Origin: Gemmataceae bacterium
GTDB taxonomy: Bacteria > Planctomycetota > Planctomycetia > Gemmatales > Gemmataceae
Direction: 5' to 3'
Assembly: GCA_020847555.1 (NCBI GenBank)
Contig: JADLBT010000147.1
Coordinates: forward strand, 1 to 38,305
DNA length: 38,305 bases
Below the pieces are notes generated by a model. That model did not search any database, was not told the origin of the DNA, and worked only from the letters and a program-made list of their open reading frames with translations. How positions within the stretch are numbered: the first letter of the stretch is position 1; every line of letters starts with the position of its first letter. The position numbers were made by a program, and so were the translations under genes. Positions 8,352 to 15,972 of this stretch are shown here, piece by piece.

Positions 8352-9473
8352 ATGGCACACGCAGTCGCTGACGAACCGAAGGCCCACATGGGGTTGCCCC
8401 TGCCCAACGGCAAGCTCGCCATGTGGCTGTTCCTGGTCACCGAGATCATGTTCTTCACGGGCCTGATCGGGACGTATGTGCTGCTGCGCAACGGCCAGCC
8501 GAACCCGCGCACCGAGCCGTGGCCGACCCCCCATGACGTCCATCTGATCGAGGGGGTGGGCGCCTTCAACACATTCGTCCTGATCTGCAGTTCGCTGACG
8601 GTCGTTCTCGCCCACCTCGCCCTCGGCAAGGGGAACGTCAAGCGGGCGACGGTGTACATCACCATTACCCTGGCGCTCGGGTGCGTGTTCCTCGTCGTCA
8701 AGGCGTTTGAATACAAGTCGAAGATCGAGCACCAGATTCTTCCGGGCCGCGTCTTCGAGAAGCTCGATGGGCCGACCGGCGCGAGCTACATCCGCCACGT
8801 CGATGGCCAGCTGCGGCACATCGTCGAACACCCGACCGAGGCGGTGGGAGCGCCGGCCGCGGCGGTGGAAGCATGGAAGGGTTTCCTGAAGACGGTGGAT
8901 GCCGAGCAGGCGGCGGCGCGAAAGAAGAAGGACGAGCTGGACAAGCGGCTCGAAAAGAAGGACATCACCCCGTCGGCGGCGGTCGAGCAGAAAAAGGCCA
9001 TCGATGCCAACCTGAACACCGAGCTGAAGAAGCAGGGGCAGGAACTGGTCGAGAAGCACAAGGAACTGGCGCCGGTGGCGGCGTCGTGGGAACTGCTGCA
9101 GCGCCTGCCGGACCTCAGCCCACGGCAGGTCAACCTGGCGATCGCGGGCAGCCAGTACGTCGAGCGGAAGCCGGCCCTCAAGGTTCCCGGCCAGACGGGC
9201 GAGGTGAAGGGGCTGCTGGAGCACTACCCCACGCTTCACCTGTCCTACGCGATCCCGTTCGGCAACATGTGGGCGTCGTGCTACTTCGCCATGACCGGGT
9301 TCCACGCCCTGCACGTCTTTGGCGGACTGGTGATCTTCGTGATCGTCCTGCTCATGGCGCTGCGCGGCCGTTTCGGTGTGCGGCACGAGCCGATGCTGGA
9401 GTACACTGGCCTGTACTGGCACTTTGTCGATATCGTCTGGATCTTCCTGTTTCCGCTGCTGTACCTGGTTTAG
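8352..9473 (+). CDS. coxC: Cytochrome c oxidase subunit III with a large soluble insert
   Basis: Membrane subunit that stabilises subunit I and its oxygen path. Core features are MWLFLVTEIMFFTGL (first helix), a conserved Glu in KAFEYKSKI (about residue 120), YFAMTGFHALHV (307-322) and YWHFVDIVWIFLFPLLY at the end. The unusual part is roughly residues 133-295, about 160 residues of mostly charged, helix-forming sequence between the third and fourth helices. It has Lys/Glu/Ala runs at about 185-240 that would suit a coiled coil. Typical small subunit III proteins are near 200 residues and lack this. The insert sits in an inter-helix loop and may contact another protein of the complex (inference). 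Confidence 0.93.
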   Translation: MAHAVADEPKAHMGLPLPNGKLAMWLFLVTEIMFFTGLIGTYVLLRNGQPNPRTEPWPTPHDVHLIEGVGAFNTFVLICSSLTVVLAHLALGKGNVKRATVYITITLALGCVFLVVKAFEYKSKIEHQILPGRVFEKLDGPTGASYIRHVDGQLRHIVEHPTEAVGAPAAAVEAWKGFLKTVDAEQAAARKKKDELDKRLEKKDITPSAAVEQKKAIDANLNTELKKQGQELVEKHKELAPVAASWELLQRLPDLSPRQVNLAIAGSQYVERKPALKVPGQTGEVKGLLEHYPTLHLSYAIPFGNMWASCYFAMTGFHALHVFGGLVIFVIVLLMALRGRFGVRHEPMLEYTGLYWHFVDIVWIFLFPLLYLV

Positions 9474-9481
9474 GCGTGTTA

Positions 9482-9542
9482 CAGGAGGCGGCTCTGTCCG
9501 CCGAATGTACCTGGCAAGATCGGCGGACGGAGCCGCCTCCTG
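9482..9542. repeat. Intergenic hairpin, family B, copy 2
   Basis: The arms 9482-9504 and 9520-9542 pair over 23 bases with a single wobble, around a 15-base loop. The core is that of the element at 3128-3219. It lies immediately after the subunit III stop and about 55 bases before the subunit IV start. Confidence 0.85.
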
Positions 9543-9597
9543 CAAGACCTCGAAACTGTCTGTTCACGGCGCCCCGCGGGGCGCGGGAGTCGAATGC

Positions 9598-9909
9598 ATG
9601 ACCGATAGCCACGACCCCGGACACCACGAGCCAACCCTCAATCTCTACTTCACGGTCTTCGTCGCGCTGAGCATTTTCACCGCGATGTCGTTCCTCGTCT
9701 TCGAGCTGGTCGCCGACAAGCTGACGGCCATGCTCATCATTCTGGGCGTCGCCGTCGCCAAGGCGACGCTCGTCGTGATGTACTTCATGCACGCCAAGTA
9801 CGACTGGGGGCGGATTTACTTCCTCATCATCCCGGTGGTCATCCTGGCTATCATGATGATGGTGGTGCTGATGCCCGACACGGTCGTGGCGTGGCACAAC
9901 GTCGAGTGA
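9598..9909 (+). CDS. Cytochrome c oxidase subunit IV (COX4/CtaF-type)
   Basis: A 103-residue protein with three hydrophobic helices at about residues 17-38, 42-64 and 76-95. It has the COX4_pro-type pattern: a His-rich N-terminus (HDPGHHEPT), Y-F-T-V-F-V-A-L opening the first helix, and VVMYFMHAKYDW after the second. The ATG at 9598 is chosen because GCGGGAG lies just upstream and the longer open frame runs through the hairpin repeat. The protein likely assists assembly or stability of subunit I. Its place right after subunit III is standard for bacterial aa3/caa3 clusters. Confidence 0.9.
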   Translation: MTDSHDPGHHEPTLNLYFTVFVALSIFTAMSFLVFELVADKLTAMLIILGVAVAKATLVVMYFMHAKYDWGRIYFLIIPVVILAIMMMVVLMPDTVVAWHNVE

Positions 9910-9920
9910 CCCGAACTCCG

Positions 9921-9960
9921 CGGCGTACTGAGTACTCGGTACGCCGTACTCAGTACGCCG
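9921..9960. repeat. Short perfect palindrome, CGGCGTACTGAGTAC type
   Basis: The arms 9921-9935 and 9946-9960 are exact reverse complements over 15 bases with a 10-base loop. The internal GTACTGAGTAC also appears once after coxA at about 6293-6303, so the motif marks two gaps in the cluster. It ends 16 bases before the SCO start codon. Confidence 0.75.
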
Positions 9961-9976
9961 CCCGAGCGAGTGCCCC

Positions 9977-11005
9977 ATGTCCCGCCGTCTCCTCCCCGCC
10001 CTGCTGCTGGCGCTCCTCGTTCCCTCCCGCGCGCCGAGTCAGACCGCATTCCGTCCCCCTGACTTCGATCCCCTGTATCAGCCCCTCGGCGAGGCGCCCG
10101 ACTTCACGTTGACTGAGCGCGACGGCCGGACGGTTCACCGCGCCGACCTCCTCGGCAAGGTCTGGGTGGCGCACTTCTTCTTCACCGAGTGCGCCGCCGG
10201 CTGCTCCGTGACGACCGACAACCTGGCGAAGCTCCAGCAAACGCTCGCCGGTAATCCCGACGTGGTGCTCGTCAGCTTCACCCTCAATCCGACCCGGGAC
10301 ACGCCGGAGAAGCTGCGCGAGTGGACCCGGCACTGGAACGCCGACCCGCAGCGCTGGCTGTTCCTGACGGGCGACGAGGCGACGATGCACCGCCTGGTCC
10401 AGCAGGGGTTCAAGCAGACCGCCGTCCGGTCGGAGAGCGCCGACCCGACGCGCGCGATCGATCACTCGTTCCGCATCATCCTGGTCGATCGGGCCGGCGA
10501 GATGCGGGGCTACGTCGATGGGAGCGACGAGGAGCAGGTGCGGCGCCTGGGGCGGCGCGCCCAGTTGCTGGCGCAGCGGCTCTCCCTGCCGGCGGTCAAC
10601 GCCGCCCTCAACGGAACCTGCGTCGTGCTGCTGATCGCCGGCTACCTCGCCATCCGCCGCCGCGCCGTCACCCTGCACGTCGTCTGCATGCTCGCCGCCC
10701 TGTGTGTGTCGGCGGTGTTTCTGGCGTGCTACCTCTACTACCACTTCGCCATCCTCGACGGCAAACCGACCGGGTTCAAGGGCGAGGGCTGGAGCCGGCC
10801 GGTGTACTTCGCCGTGCTGTTGTCGCACACGATTCTGGCGGCGGCGGTCGCGCCGCTGGCGCTGACGACGGTCTACCTCGGGCTGCGCGGCCGGTTGCAG
10901 AAGCACGTCGGCCTGGCGCGCTGGACGCTGCCGCTGTGGCTGTACGTGTCGCTGACCGGGGTCGTCGTCTACTGGATGCTGTATCACCTCTATCCGTCGC
11001 TCTGA
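9977..11005 (+). CDS. SCO copper chaperone fused to a DUF420 membrane domain
   Basis: Assembly factor for the CuA site of subunit II. After a signal peptide (about residues 1-22) comes a thioredoxin-fold SCO1/SenC domain with Cys 72 and Cys 76 (ECAAGC) and His 163 (IDHSF), the copper-ligand triad of SCO proteins. The usual Pro after the first Cys is absent. From about residue 195 the chain becomes a four-helix DUF420/YozB-like membrane domain, with YLYYHFAI, VYFAVLLSHTILA and HVGLARWTLPLWLYVSLTG as family-like stretches. DUF420 proteins are commonly neighbours of oxidase genes, and here the two are one polypeptide. The stop is 12 bases before the next start, so the two genes are probably cotranscribed. 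Confidence 0.92.
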   Translation: MSRRLLPALLLALLVPSRAPSQTAFRPPDFDPLYQPLGEAPDFTLTERDGRTVHRADLLGKVWVAHFFFTECAAGCSVTTDNLAKLQQTLAGNPDVVLVSFTLNPTRDTPEKLREWTRHWNADPQRWLFLTGDEATMHRLVQQGFKQTAVRSESADPTRAIDHSFRIILVDRAGEMRGYVDGSDEEQVRRLGRRAQLLAQRLSLPAVNAALNGTCVVLLIAGYLAIRRRAVTLHVVCMLAALCVSAVFLACYLYYHFAILDGKPTGFKGEGWSRPVYFAVLLSHTILAAAVAPLALTTVYLGLRGRLQKHVGLARWTLPLWLYVSLTGVVVYWMLYHLYPSL

Positions 11006-11017
11006 GGTCGGGGTAGA

Positions 11018-11326
11018 ATGAGCCGCATGCGAGAAGCCGTAATGTCCCGTCTTCGCCTGTTCCTGCTCGGCCTGGTGACACTGCTGACCGTGGTCGCCTC
11101 GCCGCGTGCCGCCCAGGCCTGCCCGTCCTGACGGGAGATCATCGCGGAATCCTCCGGTGCGGAGGAAGAGGATCCGACGGCGAACCCGGCGGCGTACAAC
11201 CAGAGCATCTACCTGATGCTGGGCGCCGCTTACGGGTCGTTCCTCGTCGTGGGGCTTTTGATCTATCGCGGCATCAAGAAGAATGCGGACCATCTCCGGG
11301 CCTGTGGCAGGGCAGAGGAAACCTAG
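11018..11326 (+). CDS. Candidate selenoprotein: signal peptide, CPSU motif, C-terminal membrane anchor
   Basis: From the ATG at 11018 the frame reads a signal peptide (hydrophobic LFLLGLVTLLTVVA, then AAQA), a CPS, an in-frame TGA at 11129-11131, then 64 further codons to a TAG at 11324. Reading TGA as selenocysteine gives 102 residues with CPSU at 35-38. After it comes REIIAES, an acidic stretch (GAEEEDP), PAAYNQSIYLMLGA, a transmembrane helix (about residues 64-83) and a basic anchor (YRGIKK). Sequence beyond the TGA has the same G/C-ending codon use and clear protein character, so it does not look like decayed non-coding DNA. A hairpin matching the bacterial SECIS layout follows. The domain would face the periplasm, suggesting thiol/selenol redox or metal handling in oxidase assembly. 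An ATG at 11042 is an alternative start. A single nonsense mutation or sequencing error is the main rival explanation. Confidence 0.6.
11129..11166 (+). promoter_or_regulatory. Candidate bacterial SECIS element downstream of in-frame UGA
   Basis: Starting 18 bases after the TGA (11129-11131), TCCTCCG at 11150-11156 pairs perfectly with CGGAGGA at 11160-11166 around a GTG loop. The loop begins 25 bases after the TGA and starts with G. This agrees with the general description of bacterial SECIS elements: a small stem within about 16-37 bases of the UGA and a G at the start of the apical loop, recognised by SelB. It lies inside the reading frame, as bacterial SECIS elements do. The stem is short and G/C-rich hairpins are common in this genome, so chance cannot be excluded. 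Confidence 0.55.
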
Positions 11327-11346
11327 CAGCCCGTTGCGGCTCATTG

Positions 11347-11410
11347 GTTTACCAGCCGCGAGCGTCAGCGCGCGGTTGTCCCCGCGCGCTGACGCTCGCG
11401 GCTGGTAAAC
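11347..11410. repeat. Perfect 29-bp stem hairpin
   Basis: The arms 11347-11375 and 11382-11410 are exact reverse complements over 29 bases with a six-base loop. The arm opens GTTTACCAGCCGCGAGCGTC. It sits 20 bases after the candidate selenoprotein stop and is the boundary of the oxidase cluster, so it may serve as its terminator although no T-run follows. It resembles family A only in the ACCAGCC start. Confidence 0.85.
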
Positions 11411-11485
11411 AACCCTGCTCCCTCCCCCGGTGGCGATCCGCACCCATTCACCACCGCCGGCGCTCGCCGGCCACAAGGGGGTAGC

Positions 11486-13021
11486 ATGTTCTCTCCACAT
11501 CACCGCCGTGAGTTCCTGTCGAACGCGGCCCGGGTCGGCGTGCTGGCCGGCCTGGGTGACTTCGCGTTCCTGTGCGGGCTGCCGCCGCTGAGCGCAGCCC
11601 AGGTGCAGGTGCCGCGCAACATGGTTCGGTTCAGCCCGGACATCGAGCCGCTGGTGCGCCTCCTCGAAGAGACGCCGCGCGACCGCCTCATCGGCGAGGT
11701 CGCCACCCGGGTCCGCGGCGGCACCACCTACCAGGAGTTGCTCGCCGCCGTCCTCCTCGCCGGGGTCCGCAGCATCCGGCCGCGTCCGGTCGGGTTCCAG
11801 TTCCACGCTGTCCTGGTGACGAATTCGGCCCACCTGGCGAGCATCGCCGCCCAGGACCGCGATCGCTGGCTGCCGCTGTTCTGGGCGGTCGATAACTTCA
11901 AGGCGTCGCAGGCGCGGCACCAGTCGGTGACCGACTGGGTGATGCCGCCGGTCAACGAGGCCCGCCTGCCGGCCGCCGCCCACGCCCGCCGCCGGTTCAT
12001 CGAGGCGATGGACAACTGGGACGCGGAGGGGGCCGACGCCGCCATCGCCTCCCTGGTGCGCTCGGCCGGGGCGAGCGAGGTAATCGAGCTATTCTGGCGC
12101 TACGGGGCGCGCGACTTCCGGAGCATCGGCCACAAGGCGATTTACTCGGCCAACGCCTGGCGCACCTTGCAAACGATCGGGTGGCGCCACGCCGAGCCGG
12201 TGATGCGGTCGCTAACGTTCGCCCTGCTGGATCACGAGGGCACCAACCCGGCTCGCCGCGACGCCGACCAGGACCGGCCGTGGCGCGAGAACCTGCAGCG
12301 TGTCACGCGCATCCGCCGCGAGTGGCGGCGCGGCCGCGTTGCCCAGGACGCTGCTGCCGACCTGCTCGCCGCCCTGCGCACCGCCACCCCTGCCGAGGGG
12401 AGCGAGCGCGTCGTGACGCTGCTCAACAACGGCATCGACCCGTCGTGCGTCTGGGACGGCCTGTTCCTGACGGCCGGCGAGCTGCTGATGCGCCAGCCGG
12501 GCATCGTCGGGTTGCACTGCGTCACGACGGTCAACGCGCTGCACTTCGCCTACCAGACGAGCGAGAGCGACGAGACGCGGCAACTGGTGACGCTGCAGGC
12601 GGCGGCGTTTCTGCCGATGTTCCGGAGTGCGATGCTCGGCCGCGGGCGGGTGCGCGACGACCTGCGACTGGACCGGCTGGAGCGGGCCGACCTGCGCGCC
12701 CGCGGGCCACAGGCGGTCGAGGAGATCCTCGCCGACATCAGCCGCGACAGGCTGTCGGCGGCCCGCAAGACGCTGGCCTTCACGCATGACAACCCGGCGG
12801 CGGCCCACGCTCTCATGGCCGGCGCCCGGCGCCTGATCTTCACCAAGGGCCGCGACTCGCACGACTACAAGTTCAGCTCCGCGGCGCTGGAAGACTTCTA
12901 CCACACCACGCCGGCCTGGCGTGACCGCTTCCTGGCGTCGAGCGTGTTCTGGCTGAAGGGGACCGGCGAGCGCGACAACGACCTGATCGGGCGGACGCGC
13001 GAGGCCCTCACCCGGGGGTGA
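11486..13021 (+). CDS. Tat-exported protein of unknown function
   Basis: A 511-residue protein starting MFSPHHRREFLSNAARVG, a twin-arginine export signal (HRREFL) followed by a hydrophobic stretch ending near residue 37. The mature part is mostly alpha-helical, rich in Ala, Arg and Leu, with several repeated-looking helical segments (EVATRVRGGTTYQELLAAVLLAG, the HAVLVTNSAHLAS region, ALHFAYQTSESDE). A few His and Asp residues (HAVLVTNSAH, HDYKF) could bind metal, but I see no known catalytic signature. Tat export implies folding, possibly with a cofactor, before secretion. It resembles conserved hypothetical Tat proteins of planctomycetes. GGGGGTAGC precedes the ATG. It stands alone between two hairpins. 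Confidence 0.8.
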   Translation: MFSPHHRREFLSNAARVGVLAGLGDFAFLCGLPPLSAAQVQVPRNMVRFSPDIEPLVRLLEETPRDRLIGEVATRVRGGTTYQELLAAVLLAGVRSIRPRPVGFQFHAVLVTNSAHLASIAAQDRDRWLPLFWAVDNFKASQARHQSVTDWVMPPVNEARLPAAAHARRRFIEAMDNWDAEGADAAIASLVRSAGASEVIELFWRYGARDFRSIGHKAIYSANAWRTLQTIGWRHAEPVMRSLTFALLDHEGTNPARRDADQDRPWRENLQRVTRIRREWRRGRVAQDAAADLLAALRTATPAEGSERVVTLLNNGIDPSCVWDGLFLTAGELLMRQPGIVGLHCVTTVNALHFAYQTSESDETRQLVTLQAAAFLPMFRSAMLGRGRVRDDLRLDRLERADLRARGPQAVEEILADISRDRLSAARKTLAFTHDNPAAAHALMAGARRLIFTKGRDSHDYKFSSAALEDFYHTTPAWRDRFLASSVFWLKGTGERDNDLIGRTREALTRG

Positions 13022-13035
13022 GCGCGAGCCAGTCT

Positions 13036-13069
13036 GCCGCTTGCGGCTGCGCGTGCAGCCGCAAGCGGC
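13036..13069. repeat. Perfect 15-bp hairpin
   Basis: The arms 13036-13050 and 13055-13069 are exact reverse complements (GCCGCTTGCGGCTGC) with a four-base GCGT loop. It sits 14 bases after the Tat-protein stop. The rest of the 206-base gap holds only the candidate promoter listed next. Confidence 0.8.
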
Positions 13070-13150
13070 GGCATGCCCGTTTCTTCCGCACGGCCCCCCG
13101 GGTGGCCGGGGCGTCCGGCACAATTTTTGCCCCGCTCGGGGGAGGGGTGA

Positions 13151-13179
13151 TTGCGTGCTCTCGCGGCGGGTGGTAAAAT
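13151..13179 (+). promoter_or_regulatory. Candidate promoter upstream of the site-2 protease gene
   Basis: TTGCGT (13151-13156) and TAAAAT (13174-13179) are separated by 17 bases. The -10 matches five of six consensus positions in a locally G/C-rich region, and the start codon is 49 bases downstream. The -35 is weak. Confidence 0.4.
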
Positions 13180-13227
13180 CTGTCCAAGGCCGGTTCGAGG
13201 TTTGCCTTCGCTTGCCGGGTTTCAACC

Positions 13228-14298
13228 ATGCGTGACCCGTTCTCCTGGTCGCTGCCTTTCGGACGCCTGTTCGGCATCACCATCCGCATCCACCTCCTTT
13301 TCCCGGTCTTCATCCTGGTGATGTGGCTGCGGGTGGCGACGGACGACAAGCAACCGCTCGGCGCGGGCCTGCAGATGCTGGTTCTGATGGGGCTGCTGTT
13401 CCTGTCGGTTCTCCTGCACGAGTTTGGGCACTGTTTCGGAGCCCGCAGCGTCGATGGTGAGGCCAACGAGGTATTACTCTGGCCGCTGGGTGGTCTCGCC
13501 AGCTATGAATCCCTCCCGAACACGCCCCGAGCCCACTTCATCGCCACGGCCGCGGGGCCGCTGATGAACCTGGTGTTGTGCCTCCTCGCTGGCGGGCTCA
13601 TTACCTCGCAAGGGTTCTGGCCCTCCTTCGACCCTCGCCCCGAACAGGTCTGGGTGACCGAGTTGACCCAGATGGGCGGCGGCGCCGTGTTCGGCAGCGA
13701 GTTTGCCCGCACGGCGAACCAGCTGGACTACTGGCTGGTGCTGACGGCCCGGTTCTTCTGGCTGAACTGGTTCATGCTGCTGCTGAACGTCCTCATCATG
13801 GGCTACCCGCTGGACGGCGGGCAGATGCTGCAGGCCGCCCTGTGGCCGCGCTTCGGCTATCGCCAGTCGATGATGGCGTCCATCTTCGTCGGCTTCATCT
13901 TCATGTTCATTGTGGGCGTGTACGCGCTGACGAAGAACGAGTTGATGGTGCTGTTCCTGGCGTGGTTCATCTACCAGTCGTGCAAGCAGAAGTGGATTCA
14001 GCTGGAGACGGGCGTGGAGGACACGCTGTTCGGATACGACTTCTCGCAGGGCTACACCAGCCTGGAGAAGAACCAGCCGGCCGCCGCGCCGCGCAAGAAG
14101 AGGCCGAACTTCATCCAGCGCTGGCTGCAGAAGCGCCGGGCGGCCAAGCTCCAGCGCGAGCAGGAGCGCGAGGCGGCCGAGGAACGCCGCATGGACGAGT
14201 TGCTGGAGAAGATCCAGCGCGAGGGCCGGCAGTCGCTCACCGACGAGGAGAATCGCTTCCTCAAGCGCGTCGCGGACAAGTATCGCAATCGACCGTAA
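13228..14298 (+). CDS. Site-2 protease-like zinc metallopeptidase (M50) with a cytoplasmic tail
   Basis: An intramembrane protease of 356 residues. HEFGH at 64-68 within a hydrophobic helix supplies two zinc ligands and the catalytic Glu, and YPLDGG (194-198, Asp 196) supplies the third ligand. AAGPLMNLVL (108-117) is the conserved stretch between them. About five or six helices are predicted up to residue 255. A charged tail of about 100 residues follows, with a basic helix-rich part (KKRPNFIQRW, QEREAAEERR) and an ending MDELLEKIQREGRQSL...ENRFLKRVADKY. That ending resembles the tail (DUF6576-like) seen on planctomycete rhomboid proteins (recollection). The substrate is unknown. Confidence 0.9.
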   Translation: MRDPFSWSLPFGRLFGITIRIHLLFPVFILVMWLRVATDDKQPLGAGLQMLVLMGLLFLSVLLHEFGHCFGARSVDGEANEVLLWPLGGLASYESLPNTPRAHFIATAAGPLMNLVLCLLAGGLITSQGFWPSFDPRPEQVWVTELTQMGGGAVFGSEFARTANQLDYWLVLTARFFWLNWFMLLLNVLIMGYPLDGGQMLQAALWPRFGYRQSMMASIFVGFIFMFIVGVYALTKNELMVLFLAWFIYQSCKQKWIQLETGVEDTLFGYDFSQGYTSLEKNQPAAAPRKKRPNFIQRWLQKRRAAKLQREQEREAAEERRMDELLEKIQREGRQSLTDEENRFLKRVADKYRNRP

Positions 14299-14307
14299 GT
14301 TCCCCCT

Positions 14308-14370
14308 TACCAGCCCGGAGCACCCGCGCCGGGCCCTGCCAGCGCCCGGCGCGGGTGCTCCGGGCTGGTA
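14308..14370. repeat. Intergenic hairpin repeat, family A, copy 2
   Basis: The arms 14308-14333 and 14345-14370 are exact reverse complements over 26 bases with an 11-base loop. The arm reads TACCAGCCCGGAGCACCC then GCGCCGGG. It lies between two convergent genes, a position suited to a bidirectional terminator. Confidence 0.85.
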
Positions 14371-14386
14371 GCTGGTAACATCTCCC

Positions 14387-15793
14387 TTATCGCTTGAGTA
14401 CCTCGATCTGCGCCGGGTCCGAGACGATAATCTGCGGCTGCTCGCGGAACAGCGATAGCGTCCCGGTCACCCGAATCGCCTTGCCCTCGTAGTGGGTGCG
14501 CGGGGCCGCGATGCCGGCCTTCTTCAGTTTCGCCCGGGCCGCCTCGTCCAGCACCACCGTGAAGTTCTCCTCGCTCTGCCGCTCCGGCGAGGAATTCAGG
14601 AAGACCATCGTCGTGCTCGCGCCGGTCGCCTGCACCTCCATCTCAATCGTGACGCGCTGCTTGACATGCTTGGCGACGACGTCCGGCGTGAGCAACTCGC
14701 CGGTGCTGAGTCGCGCGCGGGTGGCGCTGCGCGGCTTCAGCGTGCCGGGTTGCAGCCAGCTGAGCGGAATCTTCTCCTGGATGGTGATGTCGCCCTGCTC
14801 GTCGCGGATCTGCAGGCTCACCACCGGGTCGGAGCGCTCCCAGGCGAGCGCGACCAGGCCGAAGTTGTTCCCCTGGTTCATCGTCGCCACCCGATGCCGG
14901 TTGACCTCCAGGGCACGCCAGCCCTTGACGTAGCCCTGATTCAACCCGCTCGACGTCAGGTCGTACAGCGGATAGCCGACGCCCCCGTCCATCACCGACA
15001 GCTCCGCCAGGTGGCGGTCGCCGCTCAGTATCACCACACCGCTCGCCTTCGTCTCGCGCAGGAGCCGGAACAGGCGCTCGCGTTCGTGCGGGAAATTCAT
15101 CCACTTTTCCCATCCGTGATCCTCTGCCACGACCTGGATGCTCGACACGAGCAGGCGTACCTTCGCCGGCACGCGCAGCTGCTGCTCCAGCCACTGCCAC
15201 TGCGCCTCGCCGAGGACGGTCGTGGTTCGGTCGGCGGTCGGGAGGTACGGCCCCTGGCCGCGCGCCGTCTTCGGCCGCCTGGTCAGCGGGCTGCGGAAGT
15301 AGCGCGTGTCGAGCAGGATCACCTGCACGCTGCGCTCCGGCGGGCCGAAAACCTGGGCGTGATAGACACCCTTCTGCGTGCGTCGCGGCGAGTCCTTCGG
15401 AATGCCGAAGAAGTCGAGAAAGATCTGCTGCGACTCCTCTCGGTGCGGGTAGTCGGCGCCGGCGTCGTTCCAGCCGTAGTCGTGATCGTCCCAGGTGGCG
15501 AGCAGCGGGCACGCCTTGCGCAACTTCTGGTAGCCGGGGAGCGCGCCCAGCTTGTCGTACTTGGCGCGCAGCACCGCCATGTCCTTCGTGTCGCCGTAAA
15601 TATTGTCGCCCACAAACAGGAACAGGTTGGGCTTCGCGGCGAAGATCGCGTCCCACACCGGCTGCGGCCGGTCCTGCTGCGCGCACGAGCCAAAGGCGAT
15701 CCGCTGCAGGGCAGGGTTCTGAGCACGGGCAGGCCCAGCGAGCAGGCCGAGTGCGGCAAGCAAAACGAACAGGGTCCGGCGAGAAGGAGGCAT
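14387..15793 (-). CDS. PhoD-type metallophosphatase with an extra C-terminal domain
   Basis: Exported phosphomonoesterase or phosphodiesterase of the PhoD family. The ATG at 15793 is chosen because AGGAG lies six bases upstream and a clean signal peptide follows ([16 protein letters not shown], cleavage near ARA-Q). Metal-binding motifs appear in order: FGSC (34-37), GDNIYGD (62-68), [10 protein letters not shown] (101-110) and SGDRH (257-261). The catalytic domain ends near residue 350. The last ~100 residues (365-468) form a beta-rich segment with [38 protein letters not shown] and [12 protein letters not shown]. This looks like an OB-fold type domain and is not part of classical PhoD. Substrate uncertain. 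Confidence 0.88.
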   Translation of the reverse strand: MPPSRRTLFVLLAALGLLAGPARAQNPALQRIAFGSCAQQDRPQPVWDAIFAAKPNLFLFVGDNIYGDTKDMAVLRAKYDKLGALPGYQKLRKACPLLATWDDHDYGWNDAGADYPHREESQQIFLDFFGIPKDSPRRTQKGVYHAQVFGPPERSVQVILLDTRYFRSPLTRRPKTARGQGPYLPTADRTTTVLGEAQWQWLEQQLRVPAKVRLLVSSIQVVAEDHGWEKWMNFPHERERLFRLLRETKASGVVILSGDRHLAELSVMDGGVGYPLYDLTSSGLNQGYVKGWRALEVNRHRVATMNQGNNFGLVALAWERSDPVVSLQIRDEQGDITIQEKIPLSWLQPGTLKPRSATRARLSTGELLTPDVVAKHVKQRVTIEMEVQATGASTTMVFLNSSPERQSEENFTVVLDEAARAKLKKAGIAAPRTHYEGKAIRVTGTLSLFREQPQIIVSDPAQIEVLKR

Positions 15794-15972
15794 GGCGGCT
15801 CCTGGGGTGGAAAGTCGGTGCGGGCGCGGGCGGTTGTTCCCGGTAGTTAACGGAAACACCGCCCGGCCATCCAGGGGGCGGCAGAACCTTCGCGGTTTTT
15901 CATTTCCCCGCGCCGCCTCGTACAGTATGGGTTGAGAGACGTCGCCCCATCCCCCGCCGCGAAAGGATCGCC

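Noticed and set aside
11018..11131. A 37-residue peptide ending at the TGA
   Set aside because: It would be little more than a signal peptide, while clear coding character continues after the TGA. The recoded reading explains both halves.
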